Assembly: GCF_000170795.1 (NCBI RefSeq)
Contig: NZ_ABCM01000005.1
Coordinates: forward strand, 186,001-250,000
Origin: Pedobacter sp. BAL39
GTDB lineage: Bacteria > Bacteroidota > Bacteroidia > Sphingobacteriales > Sphingobacteriaceae
Reading direction: 5' to 3'
DNA length: 64,000 bases
Shown here: in pieces, positions 9,056-18,385 of the stretch
Layout: each line of letters begins with the position of its first letter
How positions within the stretch are numbered: position 1 is the first letter of the stretch
The notes under the pieces: model-generated
What the model was told of the DNA's origin: nothing
Seen by the model: the letters and a program-made list of their open reading frames with translations, nothing else
Database searches by the model: none
Made by a program: the position numbers and the translations under genes

Positions 9056-10546
9056 ATGTCTTTAACTTATCTAAATTCCCACCAGCGCCTGCTCAAAATG
9101 GTGGAGGAGATCGAAGACTACGCCATCGTCTTGCTGGACGAAAATGGAAACATCGAAAACTGGAACAAGGGGGCACAGAAAATCAAGGGTTATACCGCAG
9201 CCGAAATCATCGGCAAAAACTTCAGCATCTTCTATACTGAGGCAGACCTCATCGACAACCTCCCCACCAAACTCATCAACGAGGCGGCAAGAAATGAAAA
9301 AGTCACCAATGAAGGCTGGCGCATCCGCAAAGATGGCACCCGCTTCTGGGGAAGCGTCCTGATCACGGCCATCCATAACGAAGGACAGGTGATCGGCTTT
9401 ACGAAAATTATCCGCGACATGACGGCCATCAAAGAAACCGAAGATGCGCTGCGCAAGTCCGAAGACCGCTATCACAAAATGATCTCCGAAGTGGTGGATT
9501 ACGCGATTGTCCTGCTGGATGCTGAAGGCAATATTGAAAACTGGAACAAGGGCGCTGAACGCATCAAAGGATACCTCCCCGCCGAGATCATAGGCAGAAA
9601 CTTCAGGCTCTTTTACCCACCGGAAGACCGGAAAAACAAAGTTCCAGATCAAATCATCGCCACGGCGAGAGACCAGGGCAGGGCACAGCAGGACGGATGG
9701 CGTGTGAGAAAGGATGGTACCTTATTCTGGGGATCTGTCACCATCACAGCGCTCTATGATGACGAAGGAATCGTTACCGGCTTTTCGAAAGTCACAAGAG
9801 ACCTTACGGAGAAGAGAAAATCCGAGAAGGCCCACGAGGAGCATATGCTGGACCTCTCCCGAAGAAACAGCGAGCTGGAACAATTTACATACATCGCCTC
9901 ACATGACCTTCAGGAGCCACTGCGAACCATCTCCAGTTTCAATGAGCTGTTGAAAGAACAGTACTATGAACAGCTCGATGACGATGGCCGTATGTTTACT
10001 GATATGATTGAGCAATCCGCCGACCGCATGCGTAACCTCATCCATGGCCTTCTGGACTATACCAGGATCGGCACGCGTAAGTCCCTGACGGAAGTGAATT
10101 GCAATGCCGTTGTTCAGGACATCGAAAAAGACCTTTATAAGCTAATTTCAGAAACCAATACCACCATCATATCCCATCCACTTCCGGTATTACTGGGGTT
10201 AAAAATGGAGCTCATTCAGCTGTTTCAAAACCTGATCAGCAATGCCATCAAATATCGGAAAAAGAACCTTGCACCTGTCATTGAAATCCGTGCAGAGGAG
10301 CACCTCGAACATTGGCAGTTCAGCCTGAGTGACAATGGCATTGGTATGGACCAGCGGTATATCCATAAGATCTTCATGATCTTCCAGCGTTTACATAACA
10401 GGGATGAATACAAAGGCAACGGCATTGGCCTCGCCAACTGTAAAAAAATCGCTGAGCTCCATAAAGGCGACATCTGGGTACACTCCGTCCTCGGAGAAGG
10501 CAGCACTTTTCATTTCACCATCGCAAAATACATAGACAACTTATGA
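9056..10546 (+). CDS. PAS-PAS sensor histidine kinase (phytochrome-like HK core)
   Basis: This 496-residue soluble kinase has no membrane span. Two PAS domains (about residues 12-125 and 140-252) are close copies of each other, each with DYAIVLLD, ENWNKGA, RIKGY and WRxRKDGTxFWGSV elements. The HisKA dimerisation helix carries the phospho-acceptor His283 in ASHDLQEPLRTISSF, the phytochrome/KaiA-type variant. The HATPase domain has NLISNAIKYR (N box), DNGIGM (G1) and GNGIGLANCKKIAELH (G2). It shares a 4-base overlap with the response regulator that follows, so the two are probably partners. The signal sensed is unknown; no haem or flavin ligand motif was identified. Confidence 0.93.
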   Translation: MSLTYLNSHQRLLKMVEEIEDYAIVLLDENGNIENWNKGAQKIKGYTAAEIIGKNFSIFYTEADLIDNLPTKLINEAARNEKVTNEGWRIRKDGTRFWGSVLITAIHNEGQVIGFTKIIRDMTAIKETEDALRKSEDRYHKMISEVVDYAIVLLDAEGNIENWNKGAERIKGYLPAEIIGRNFRLFYPPEDRKNKVPDQIIATARDQGRAQQDGWRVRKDGTLFWGSVTITALYDDEGIVTGFSKVTRDLTEKRKSEKAHEEHMLDLSRRNSELEQFTYIASHDLQEPLRTISSFNELLKEQYYEQLDDDGRMFTDMIEQSADRMRNLIHGLLDYTRIGTRKSLTEVNCNAVVQDIEKDLYKLISETNTTIISHPLPVLLGLKMELIQLFQNLISNAIKYRKKNLAPVIEIRAEEHLEHWQFSLSDNGIGMDQRYIHKIFMIFQRLHNRDEYKGNGIGLANCKKIAELHKGDIWVHSVLGEGSTFHFTIAKYIDNL

Positions 10547-10974
10547 CACAATTCCAGGGCCTCAACTGCATCCTGCTCGTCGATGACGATACGCCCACCA
10601 ACTTTCTTCATAAAATGGTCATTAAGAAGTCTGGCATCGAAGCAGAAGTGCAGGCCTTAACATCGGCCATCGAAGCATTGGACTACCTGACAAAAAAAGG
10701 AAAATATGCGGGGCATGAGGTCACCTTACCGGAGATGATCCTGCTCGACATCAATATGCCTGCCATGGATGGATGGGAGTTTCTGGAAGCTTACCAACAA
10801 ATGGAAATCGAAACCAGGGCCAGGATCATCATCATCATGCTCACCACCTCATTGAACCCCGCAGACAGAGAAAGGGCGGAGAGCCATAAAGAAGTTGTCA
10901 CCTTCCTGAACAAGCCGCTTCAGCCGGGAGTGCTGGAGGAGGTCATCGGCGCCAACTTCAAAAAGCTATCCTGA
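10543..10974 (+). CDS. Single-domain response regulator (Rcp1-like)
   Basis: This 143-residue protein is a lone receiver domain. It has the acidic cluster at residues 14-16 (LLVDDD), phospho-acceptor Asp69 in LLDINMPAMDGWEF, a conserved Thr in the strand before the helix (LTTS) and Lys near residue 124 in FLNKPL. It lacks an output domain, like Rcp1-type regulators paired with phytochrome-like kinases. It overlaps the kinase gene by 4 bases, so it most likely takes the phosphate from that kinase and acts through a protein partner or a phosphorelay. It is convergent with the fucoside locus. Confidence 0.93.
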   Translation: MTQFQGLNCILLVDDDTPTNFLHKMVIKKSGIEAEVQALTSAIEALDYLTKKGKYAGHEVTLPEMILLDINMPAMDGWEFLEAYQQMEIETRARIIIIMLTTSLNPADRERAESHKEVVTFLNKPLQPGVLEEVIGANFKKLS

Positions 10975-10978
10975 GCTG

Positions 10979-11002
10979 CTACTACTATTATCATTATTAC
11001 TA
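10979..11002 (-). repeat. Run of eight consecutive in-frame stop codons ending the GH95-like gene
   Basis: Reading the minus strand from 11002 down to 10979, in the frame of the GH95-like gene, the codons are TAG TAA TAA TGA TAA TAG TAG TAG, followed by CAG. The first TAG is the gene's own stop. The tract has the look of a short trinucleotide microsatellite. It lies between two convergent genes, with only four bases between it and the response-regulator stop. Confidence 0.9.
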
Positions 11003-13516
11003 CTGCTGTGGATAGAAGCGGAGCCGTTCGCCGGTATGCGTTTTTAGCTTTAAGCGCTTTCCGTCAGCGACGGCCTTCCCGCGGGCACTTTCGACTACTG
11101 TCTTCCCCTGCCATGGAATTTCAACAGACAGCTCGCTGCCTTTCTCACTCAGCACCTCGATGATAGCAACCTTACCCCCCTCCAGACGGGCACTCACTAG
11201 GAAAGCCCCGGCAGCACGTAAATTACTAAAGGAGGCATCTTTGTCCTTAGGCCAGTTAGGAAAGAACCGCAGCGTCCCCTGGTAGCCCTGCAGCAGGCAC
11301 TCATTCACAACCGCCGGAAGTGCGAAATTCTCGAACCAAACACCCATCTTAGACATGTAGCCAAAGTCGGAATGATCGTTATATCGTCCTCCGGTCTGCA
11401 TCACCATATCGGTAGCCGTCCCGTTTGGCAAAAGGCAATAGCTCACCTGTCTTTTAAACTCTTCCAGGTCTAACATCCCAATCCGGGCAGCCTGCAGGTT
11501 GATAAATACCAGGTCATTCCCCCCCTCATTCTGCTGGTTACGATAAGTATTGCGCAACAATTCCAATCGCTGCTCTGAGCTATGCAGTCCGAAGTCCTCC
11601 CCCGGAAAAACCGTGATCAGGGCATTCGGAACATTGTATACGATTTCATCATGTTCTTCCGGAACCGATACCATCACGCGACCGTACTTTGCAGAAACCG
11701 CCTCCGGGTAGTCGGGATAGTTGGCCAAAATCAGGTCTATTTTTTTCAGCAACGCCTTTTCTTTTCCTGTCGTTTTTAAAACTCCCGTTGCCTGCTTAAA
11801 GGCATGAAAGGCGAACTTGGTCAGCGTCAGATCTACGGCATTGTCATAATTATATTTAAAGCCCGGGCGCAGCCCATAAAGTTCAGGAGGCACACTTGGG
11901 AAAATGTGGTAGCGGTTGTCCTTCCAGCGTGTGCCGCCATGGGCATCATCGCGCATCATATAGGCTACCAAAAATTCCACTGCAGCCTTCAAAGGCTCAT
12001 AGGCTTTATCTGCCAAAAACTGCTGGTCGCCCGAATACAGGTAATGCCACCACAACCCCTGCACTGCCCAGGGGGTCTCGCTCAGCTCCCAGCCCCAATC
12101 GGGTACCGGGTAAGGGTTCATCGTCATTTCCACAGGAAAGGCCGAGTGTGGAAAATAAGCACCCGGCAGACCATAATAGTCGGCTGCCCACTTTCTGCTG
12201 ACCGGCATCAGCGCCTCAATCAGGTCTACATAAGGGGTATTCTTCTCCAGGTGGTTGGAGGAAAAGGTCATCCAGAAGGGCTGCTGTGTATTGTAATTCA
12301 TGTGATAGTCGCCATGCCAGGCAGTGCCGATGCTGCCGTAACTCCAGTTGGCGAACAATCCCGGACAGGTAACACCTGCCTTGGCGGCACAATTAAAGAA
12401 GTACAGGTTACGATACCACATTTCTTCCAGAAAACTGTCGGACAATGAGACCCCTGATTTATTCCAGTACTCCCTCCATACCTCCATACTGCGGCGCGAG
12501 TCCTCTAGCAATCCCGATTCGGCGGGCATTCCCTCATCTTTCAGTTGAGTACCCAGCAGATCGGCCAGCCCCTCCTCAAGCGAGACACTCGCCAGAAAGG
12601 GACGTTCATTAGTGAGCGCAGCTTCCAGCTGTGCCATGTCTTCCTGGTTGCCATTCCAGTTGGTACGGCTCTTTTTCATCAGCACATCATTTACCCGAAG
12701 CGTCAGCCGGAAGGCGCGGTCGTTGCCCTGCACTGAATCCGCCTTACCAGACTCCTGTCTGGGCAACACCTGCCGGAAGGACATCATACCACGTTGCAGC
12801 GACTCCTGTAGCAGCGCCTGAGGGAATTCTCCCGGCGTCGAGGGGTCAGTCAGCACCCTCACCCTGTTGAAAACATTCGCATGGGGCTTCCCTTCAGCAT
12901 CTGTCAGCCGCATCCAAAGTCGGTCCTCCAACATATCGGTGAATATTTTCAAGAACAAATGCCGCCCATCAGCAGTCAGCAGTTTTACCGTGCACAGGCC
13001 TACGGAGATATCCAGCTCATGGCCGAGCAGCTGTATTTTTCTGCGATCGAAGCCAAGCAATACAGAACCAGATGGAAAAGGCCGTGGATAAGGTTTGCTG
13101 TAGTTCTCCGAAGACATCCGGTTGTAAGCATTGTACCATGCATCGTCTGTCAGGTTGGGCAACTTTGCATCAATGTCCTTCACTTTGTCGAACACCGACT
13201 GAAAGGTACCCAGTTCTTTTTTATTGTGCTCGGCCAGCCGGATGTCCCAGATATTGTTGTGCCCAAAACGGAGCAGCACCGCATCAGGGCGTGTGTTCAC
13301 CACGACACCCATGGCACCATTCCCCAGCAGGGCACCTTCAAAGAAATCAACAGCCGGTTTATGGAACACGATGCCGTGTTTTTTTGCAAGGCTGATGCTG
13401 TTTACCAGTGTATCGGTTTGTTGCAACATCAGCGGAACAGCCGCAGAACATAAAGGAACGAGCATACCGAAGCCGAGCACCGCAAGGCTGCGGAAGTATA
13501 TTTGCGTTAACTTCAT
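11000..13516 (-). CDS. GH95-like secreted glycoside hydrolase
   Basis: This 838-residue protein starts with a signal peptide (hydrophobic stretch about residues 10-26) and is probably periplasmic. The middle and C-terminal parts resemble the alpha/alpha-barrel of family GH95. Residues 402-414 (GDYHMNYNTQQPF) align with the GH95 active-site segment and keep both asparagines (Asn407 and Asn409) that assist catalysis in characterised alpha-L-fucosidases. Overall it is more diverged than the adjacent canonical GH95 enzyme, so the linkage or sugar may differ (L-fucose, L-galactose and other L-sugars are possible). It is the last gene of the locus, with six bases between it and the upstream GH95. 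Its stop codon is the first of eight in a row. Confidence 0.75.
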   Translation of the reverse strand: MKLTQIYFRSLAVLGFGMLVPLCSAAVPLMLQQTDTLVNSISLAKKHGIVFHKPAVDFFEGALLGNGAMGVVVNTRPDAVLLRFGHNNIWDIRLAEHNKKELGTFQSVFDKVKDIDAKLPNLTDDAWYNAYNRMSSENYSKPYPRPFPSGSVLLGFDRRKIQLLGHELDISVGLCTVKLLTADGRHLFLKIFTDMLEDRLWMRLTDAEGKPHANVFNRVRVLTDPSTPGEFPQALLQESLQRGMMSFRQVLPRQESGKADSVQGNDRAFRLTLRVNDVLMKKSRTNWNGNQEDMAQLEAALTNERPFLASVSLEEGLADLLGTQLKDEGMPAESGLLEDSRRSMEVWREYWNKSGVSLSDSFLEEMWYRNLYFFNCAAKAGVTCPGLFANWSYGSIGTAWHGDYHMNYNTQQPFWMTFSSNHLEKNTPYVDLIEALMPVSRKWAADYYGLPGAYFPHSAFPVEMTMNPYPVPDWGWELSETPWAVQGLWWHYLYSGDQQFLADKAYEPLKAAVEFLVAYMMRDDAHGGTRWKDNRYHIFPSVPPELYGLRPGFKYNYDNAVDLTLTKFAFHAFKQATGVLKTTGKEKALLKKIDLILANYPDYPEAVSAKYGRVMVSVPEEHDEIVYNVPNALITVFPGEDFGLHSSEQRLELLRNTYRNQQNEGGNDLVFINLQAARIGMLDLEEFKRQVSYCLLPNGTATDMVMQTGGRYNDHSDFGYMSKMGVWFENFALPAVVNECLLQGYQGTLRFFPNWPKDKDASFSNLRAAGAFLVSARLEGGKVAIIEVLSEKGSELSVEIPWQGKTVVESARGKAVADGKRLKLKTHTGERLRFYPQQ

Positions 13517-13522
13517 CAGGTC

Positions 13523-15865
13523 TTAAATTTTAACAGAAAGGACTTCTTTCACTTCACCATTCACTTTCACTTTCACCTTTGCAGGTGCAAAGGGTGCCAT
13601 CACTTTGAAATCGGTCACCCTTCCTTCTTTCCAGCTGGCGTTGACCGTATAGTTACCTCTTGCCTTCAGCCCGCTGAAACTGCCCGCAGCCTTCCAGGCC
13701 GCGGGTGCGGCGGGCAGGAGCTCAATATAACCTTCATGGCTCTGGATCAGCATTTCTGCGATCCCTGCAGCACCACCAAAGTTGCCATCAATCTGAAAAG
13801 GGGGACCTGCGGATAGTAAATTAGGATATATGCCGCCCCCGGCACCGTAATTCATGTCCGTCCGTGTTGTAGACTTTAACAATTCGGTGAGCAGCTTATA
13901 AGCACGCTCCCCATCCTGAAGCCTTGCCCAGAAGAGTAGCTTATAGGCAATCGTCCAGCTCGGGCCATCGTCACCACGCACTTCCAGTGTTTTCTTTGCC
14001 GCCTCAGCAAGCTCAGGCGTTCCTGCGGGGGTAATCAGCGTTGCCGGATACAATCCGTACAGGTGTGAGATGTGCCGGTGCTGAGGATCTGTTTCCTTGT
14101 AGTCCCGCAGCCATTCCATGATCCTTCCATCTTTGCTGATGTTACCTGCCGGAGGGATTGATTTTAGCTTCTCCTGCAGTATTGCCCTGAAACCAGCATC
14201 CAATCCCAGCATCTCGGATGCAGCAATTACATTCCCAAACAGCTCTCTGACAATCTGGTTGTCGATGGTTGGCCCCATAGAAATACTTGCGGTCTTGCCG
14301 TTAGGGAGGTAAAAACTGTTTTCCGGTGATACCGAAGGTGCCGTGACCAGCCATCCTGTTTCCTCATCCCTTACCAGAACGCTGTTATAAAATTCTGCAG
14401 AGCCTTTCAATATCGGGTAAATACTCCTCAGATATTCCTTGTCATTGCTGAAGGCATAATGGTCCCAAAGGTTGTTACAAAGCCATCCGGAGCCGGCATT
14501 CGAAGAGCCCCAGGAGGCACTTTCTCCTGGTTCCGTAAATCCCCATACATTGGTGATGACATGTGCAATCCAGCCATCCGCATTGTAGTAAGCCTTTGCA
14601 GTACGCTGCCCCGGCTTCACCAGGCCGCGTACCAGCTCCGCCAGTGGCAGGTTCAGCTCAGACAGGTTGCTGACTTCCACAGGCCAGTGGTTCATCTGCA
14701 CGTTCACATCCAGGTGATAATCCCCGGTCCATGGTGTTTGTATCTGGTTAGCCCACAAGCCCTGCAGGTTTGGCGGCAACAGCCCTACGCGGGTACTGCT
14801 GATGCTGAGGTACCGTCCGAACTGATAAAATAAAGCCGGAAAACCCAGGTCTGCGGCAGGATTTTTATGAAATCTTTCCAGGCGCAAGTCCGTAGGGACG
14901 CTGTCCATCAGCTGATGACCAATACTGACCGACACCCGGTTAAATAAATGCTGAAAATTGCGGATGTGGTTACTGCGCTGTAAAGCATATCTTTTTTTCA
15001 TGGCTGCAGCCATCACCTGTTCGGTCTTCATCCTGAAGTCGGATGCCCTGAAATCAGTACCCGATGCTACAAATAGTATGACCTCTGTGGCTTTGCTGAT
15101 CACAAGCGCCTCCTTTTCAGTTGTCAGTTTTCCACCTTTCAGTACTGCACGCACGCGGCTCAGGTATTGCATTCCCTTACCATCAATGCCATTATCCAGT
15201 TGCCCCTGCAGTTGCAGCTCCTGGCCTGCTATACTGGCCTCCCCCCGCTCAGGACGGGAGATGGACACCTTGAAATTCAGCGCCCCAGGCTTATCCGCTG
15301 TAATGCGGATCAGACAGATGTCATCGTCAAAACTGGTAAGATATTCCTTTTTATACTTCACCCCATTAATCTGGTAGCTGCTGCTGGCGATAGCCTCGCC
15401 AATAGACAACTCGCGGTGATAACCATTATCTTTTAGTTGATCTGCAGTCGCACCAGGATAGGAAAAGTTCATCTGAAGTGTACCCAGCACCTGGAAACAA
15501 CCATAGTTGACGCCCCCGGAGCCTTTACCAGTGCAAATAAAATCCCTGTTTACGAGCTCCTGCGCTTCGTCATTTTTCCCTTCGGCCAATAATTTCCTGA
15601 TCTGTGGCAGGCTCTTGCTGGCCTCATAGTTATTGGCATCCTGCGGAGCACCAGACCATAAGGTGATGTCATTCAGTACTACGGTCTCTCTGGTGATGCC
15701 CCCGTCGGGCATCATACCCAAACGGCCGTTACCCAGCGCCAGCGTTTCCTCCCATTTCTGTGCAGGATGCTCGTACCATAACTTTAGTTTAGCCTGACTA
15801 AAAACGCCATTCGAAGAGAGCATCAAAAGGACCATCAGGTATCGGAAAATAGATTTGCGCATCAT
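13523..15865 (-). CDS. GH95 family alpha-L-fucosidase/galactosidase
   Basis: This 780-residue protein has a signal peptide (about residues 1-23) and the full family GH95 layout. The N-terminal beta domain has WYEHPAQKWEETLALGNGRLG and LNDITLWSG. The alpha/alpha-barrel carries the probable general acid Glu515 (SVSPENS) and Asp693 (QIDGNFGG), which in characterised enzymes activates an asparagine. The asparagine pair segment reads DYHLDVNVQMNHW at 382-394: Asn388 is kept, but the first Asn is Asp386 by eye alignment. Known GH95 enzymes release alpha-1,2-linked L-fucose or alpha-L-galactose by inversion. Its place beside an L-fuconate dehydratase supports L-fucosides as the substrate. Confidence 0.9.
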   Translation of the reverse strand: MMRKSIFRYLMVLLMLSSNGVFSQAKLKLWYEHPAQKWEETLALGNGRLGMMPDGGITRETVVLNDITLWSGAPQDANNYEASKSLPQIRKLLAEGKNDEAQELVNRDFICTGKGSGGVNYGCFQVLGTLQMNFSYPGATADQLKDNGYHRELSIGEAIASSSYQINGVKYKKEYLTSFDDDICLIRITADKPGALNFKVSISRPERGEASIAGQELQLQGQLDNGIDGKGMQYLSRVRAVLKGGKLTTEKEALVISKATEVILFVASGTDFRASDFRMKTEQVMAAAMKKRYALQRSNHIRNFQHLFNRVSVSIGHQLMDSVPTDLRLERFHKNPAADLGFPALFYQFGRYLSISSTRVGLLPPNLQGLWANQIQTPWTGDYHLDVNVQMNHWPVEVSNLSELNLPLAELVRGLVKPGQRTAKAYYNADGWIAHVITNVWGFTEPGESASWGSSNAGSGWLCNNLWDHYAFSNDKEYLRSIYPILKGSAEFYNSVLVRDEETGWLVTAPSVSPENSFYLPNGKTASISMGPTIDNQIVRELFGNVIAASEMLGLDAGFRAILQEKLKSIPPAGNISKDGRIMEWLRDYKETDPQHRHISHLYGLYPATLITPAGTPELAEAAKKTLEVRGDDGPSWTIAYKLLFWARLQDGERAYKLLTELLKSTTRTDMNYGAGGGIYPNLLSAGPPFQIDGNFGGAAGIAEMLIQSHEGYIELLPAAPAAWKAAGSFSGLKARGNYTVNASWKEGRVTDFKVMAPFAPAKVKVKVNGEVKEVLSVKI

Positions 15866-15877
15866 GTCAGGAGAATA

Positions 15878-16687
15878 TTAGGTTGTCATATTGATTTTTT
15901 CATTATTATCTTTTTTCTGGTCAATGCGTCTGTAGCCCAGCTCGGCACCACCACTTACCGGCATGATCACACCGGTGATGAACCTCGCCTGCGCTGATAC
16001 CAGGAACACACAGACATCGGCCACCACATCTCCTTCCGGACAATAGCCCAATGCATGGATGCCATCAAGATAAGATCGGGTGCCTCCATTGTCCTGGCGT
16101 TCCTTTTCCCATTCTTCCAGCATCTCCGTCCACACCCCCGCCGGAGCCACAGCATTGACGCGGATTTTATACTTCGCATAATCCAGTGCCATGGATTTGG
16201 TCAACGCATTGATTGCTCCTTTCGTTGCAGCATAAGCAGCATGGTCCTCCTGCCCAATCTCACCAACCAGGCTACTGGTATTCAAGACACAGCCCTGTGT
16301 TACCTTCAATGCCTCAATGCCAAACTTAGTCGTATGATAAACCCCTTTAAGGTTTACATTAAACAGTGCTGTCCACTCTTCGTCGGTAGTTTCATGAATG
16401 GGCTTCGACGGATGTGCGATCCCTGCATTATTATGGATCACATCTATGCGTCCATATTTATTGAGGGTCTCGGCGATGGCATGTTCTACATCTGAGGCAA
16501 CGGAGATGTCACACAGGATGAGGTGGTGTGGCTCAGGATAGTCCTTGCGGCATTTATCCAGAGATTTGGGATCATTCGAAATGATGACGACCCTGGCACC
16601 CGCTTTTTTGTATTTGTGGGCACACTCCAGTCCAATGCCCCTGGATCCGCCGGTGATGAAAATAACTTTATCTTTTAAAACTTGCAT
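15878..16687 (-). CDS. Short-chain dehydrogenase/reductase of L-fucose catabolism
   Basis: This is a classical SDR of 269 residues. It has the cofactor motif TGGSRGIG at 12-19, NNAG at 86-89, Asn111, Ser139, Tyr152 and Lys156 (YAATK), all in the usual spacing. In non-phosphorylative L-fucose pathways SDRs serve either as L-fucose dehydrogenase or as 2-keto-3-deoxy-L-fuconate dehydrogenase. The linkage to fuconate dehydratase and a sugar symporter supports one of these roles, but sequence alone does not decide which. The C-terminal tail after residue 255 is charged and not part of the fold. It is cytoplasmic. Confidence 0.85.
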   Translation of the reverse strand: MQVLKDKVIFITGGSRGIGLECAHKYKKAGARVVIISNDPKSLDKCRKDYPEPHHLILCDISVASDVEHAIAETLNKYGRIDVIHNNAGIAHPSKPIHETTDEEWTALFNVNLKGVYHTTKFGIEALKVTQGCVLNTSSLVGEIGQEDHAAYAATKGAINALTKSMALDYAKYKIRVNAVAPAGVWTEMLEEWEKERQDNGGTRSYLDGIHALGYCPEGDVVADVCVFLVSAQARFITGVIMPVSGGAELGYRRIDQKKDNNEKINMTT

Positions 16688-16706
16688 GATGAAGAGAATG
16701 AATAGG

Positions 16707-18359
16707 CTACCTAAACAAATAAAATAATACGGCCATTACCGCAAAAAGGAGCAGCGACAGCACTTTGTAGTTTCCTGCACCAGCCCATCCGGGCGACTGC
16801 AGTGGTTCCCGGAATGATTTCCAGTATAGTTTGCTGCTTTCTGCAGTATGTTTCACAGGGTATAAATAAGAGAAGCCCACCTGCAGCACCACACATATGC
16901 AAAACAGGTAAAAGGCTACCATTAGAAAAGGCACTGACGATGTTGGCAGTTGTGGAAACAGCTTGTTCAGCGCGAACACCAGAGCGCCCAAAGCAGAACC
17001 GATCCACAGCGTATATTTAGCTGATTCGGCGGAAGCTTTCTTCCAGAAAATCCCCAGCAGGAATACGCAGGTGATTGGCGGTGCAATGTGCGAGATGATG
17101 TCATTCAGCCCATTGAAGATGCTCTCGTAGCGGTCGAGCAGCGGCAGCAGGAACAACGAAAATACAAGTGCCAGCCCCGCCGCAATCTTCCCTGCCTTCA
17201 CCAGCTGCTGATCGCTCAGCCCCGGACGGTAACGGGCGTAAATATCGTAACTGACCATGGTGGATATCGCATTCAGCGCACCTGAGATCTGGCTCATCAG
17301 CCCTGACAACAGCGCCGCAATCAAGACGCCCACGAGGCCTGTTGGCAGCAACTGTGTAATCATCAGGGTATAGATCCCCTTGCTGTTGACCACCTTTTCA
17401 CCCATGCTGCCTACGGTTGTAATTGCCGACAGGTCCAGCTTGCCGGACTGGGCCAGCGTGTAGGCAAATAAGCCCGGAAGAATAAAAATAAAAACAGGCA
17501 GAATTTTGATGAAACCACAGAAAATCGGTCCTATACGCGCATGATTTTCATCTCTGGCACCCAGCACCCGCTGCACAATCGTCTGGTCGGCGCACCAGTA
17601 CCAGATGCCCAGCACCGGATAACCTAACATCACCGCATACCAGGGCATTCCACTGGAATCGCCATGAGGCCTCAGCATGGAAAGCTTATCGGTCTCACCG
17701 GATGCACGAAGGACATTCATCATCGGTTCCCAGCCGTCCATCTTATAAATCGCGGCACCGCAGATGATGGCCGCACCCGCCAGCAGCACCACCGTCTGAA
17801 TGGATTCCGTAACAACTACTGCTTTGAGTCCACCAACAATAGTGTATACGGCGGTGATGGCCGAGATGATGATCATGCTGGTGTACATGTTGATCCCAAA
17901 AAGAGTATGCAAAACGATACCTCCTGCAAGCATGGAAAAGGCGATGTGAATGATCACCGCCGAAAGCAGGGACACCAGCGTGAGCCAGTCGCGGCTCGCC
18001 CTGTCATACCGCTTTTCAAGGAAGTCGGGCAATGTTGCCACGCCCGACTTGATATAAAAGGGAGCGAAAAAAAGTGCGAGTAAGATCAGCGTGAAGGCTG
18101 CCATCCATTCAAAATTACCGTTCAGCAGCCCCGTATCGAAGCCACTTTGGGCAAGGCTCACCAGGTGTACGGTGGAAATATTGGTGGCAAACAGGGCCAG
18201 TCCGATTGCGGGCCAGCGCAGTGATTTGCCGGCCAGGAAGTACTGGTCGGCAGCACCGGCTTTGCTGCGCCTCTTATGTCTGATGCCTACCCATAGTCCG
18301 ATACCAAGGATGGCGGTGACATAAAAGATGCTGATCAGCAGGTCGGTTGTATGAATCAT
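16707..18359 (-). CDS. SGLT-family sodium:solute symporter
   Basis: This 550-residue membrane protein with about 13-14 spans begins with TDLLISIFYVTAILGIGLW. It carries the SSS family features AGKSLRWPAIGLALFATNIS near residue 43 and WYWCADQTIVQRVLGARDE near residue 257. It is a sodium-driven importer by family. Within a fucoside locus, and between genes for fuconate dehydratase and the SDR, it most likely brings the freed L-fucose (or fuconate) across the inner membrane in place of the more usual FucP proton symporter. It is 26 bases from the upstream fucD gene. Confidence 0.9.
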   Translation of the reverse strand: MIHTTDLLISIFYVTAILGIGLWVGIRHKRRSKAGAADQYFLAGKSLRWPAIGLALFATNISTVHLVSLAQSGFDTGLLNGNFEWMAAFTLILLALFFAPFYIKSGVATLPDFLEKRYDRASRDWLTLVSLLSAVIIHIAFSMLAGGIVLHTLFGINMYTSMIIISAITAVYTIVGGLKAVVVTESIQTVVLLAGAAIICGAAIYKMDGWEPMMNVLRASGETDKLSMLRPHGDSSGMPWYAVMLGYPVLGIWYWCADQTIVQRVLGARDENHARIGPIFCGFIKILPVFIFILPGLFAYTLAQSGKLDLSAITTVGSMGEKVVNSKGIYTLMITQLLPTGLVGVLIAALLSGLMSQISGALNAISTMVSYDIYARYRPGLSDQQLVKAGKIAAGLALVFSLFLLPLLDRYESIFNGLNDIISHIAPPITCVFLLGIFWKKASAESAKYTLWIGSALGALVFALNKLFPQLPTSSVPFLMVAFYLFCICVVLQVGFSYLYPVKHTAESSKLYWKSFREPLQSPGWAGAGNYKVLSLLLFAVMAVLFYLFR

Positions 18360-18385
18360 ATGGTGATGGTGTTAATGGTCTTGTA

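Noticed and set aside
8934..9065. A 43-codon frame overlapping the start of the PAS kinase gene
   Set aside because: It is short and basic, with no promoter box or conserved pattern; probably chance, though a leader peptide cannot be excluded.
11804..12448. A 214-codon open frame on the plus strand opposite the GH95-like gene
   Set aside because: It lies wholly within a well-supported hydrolase gene on the other strand, has no domain-like content, and its length follows from the codon bias of the real gene.
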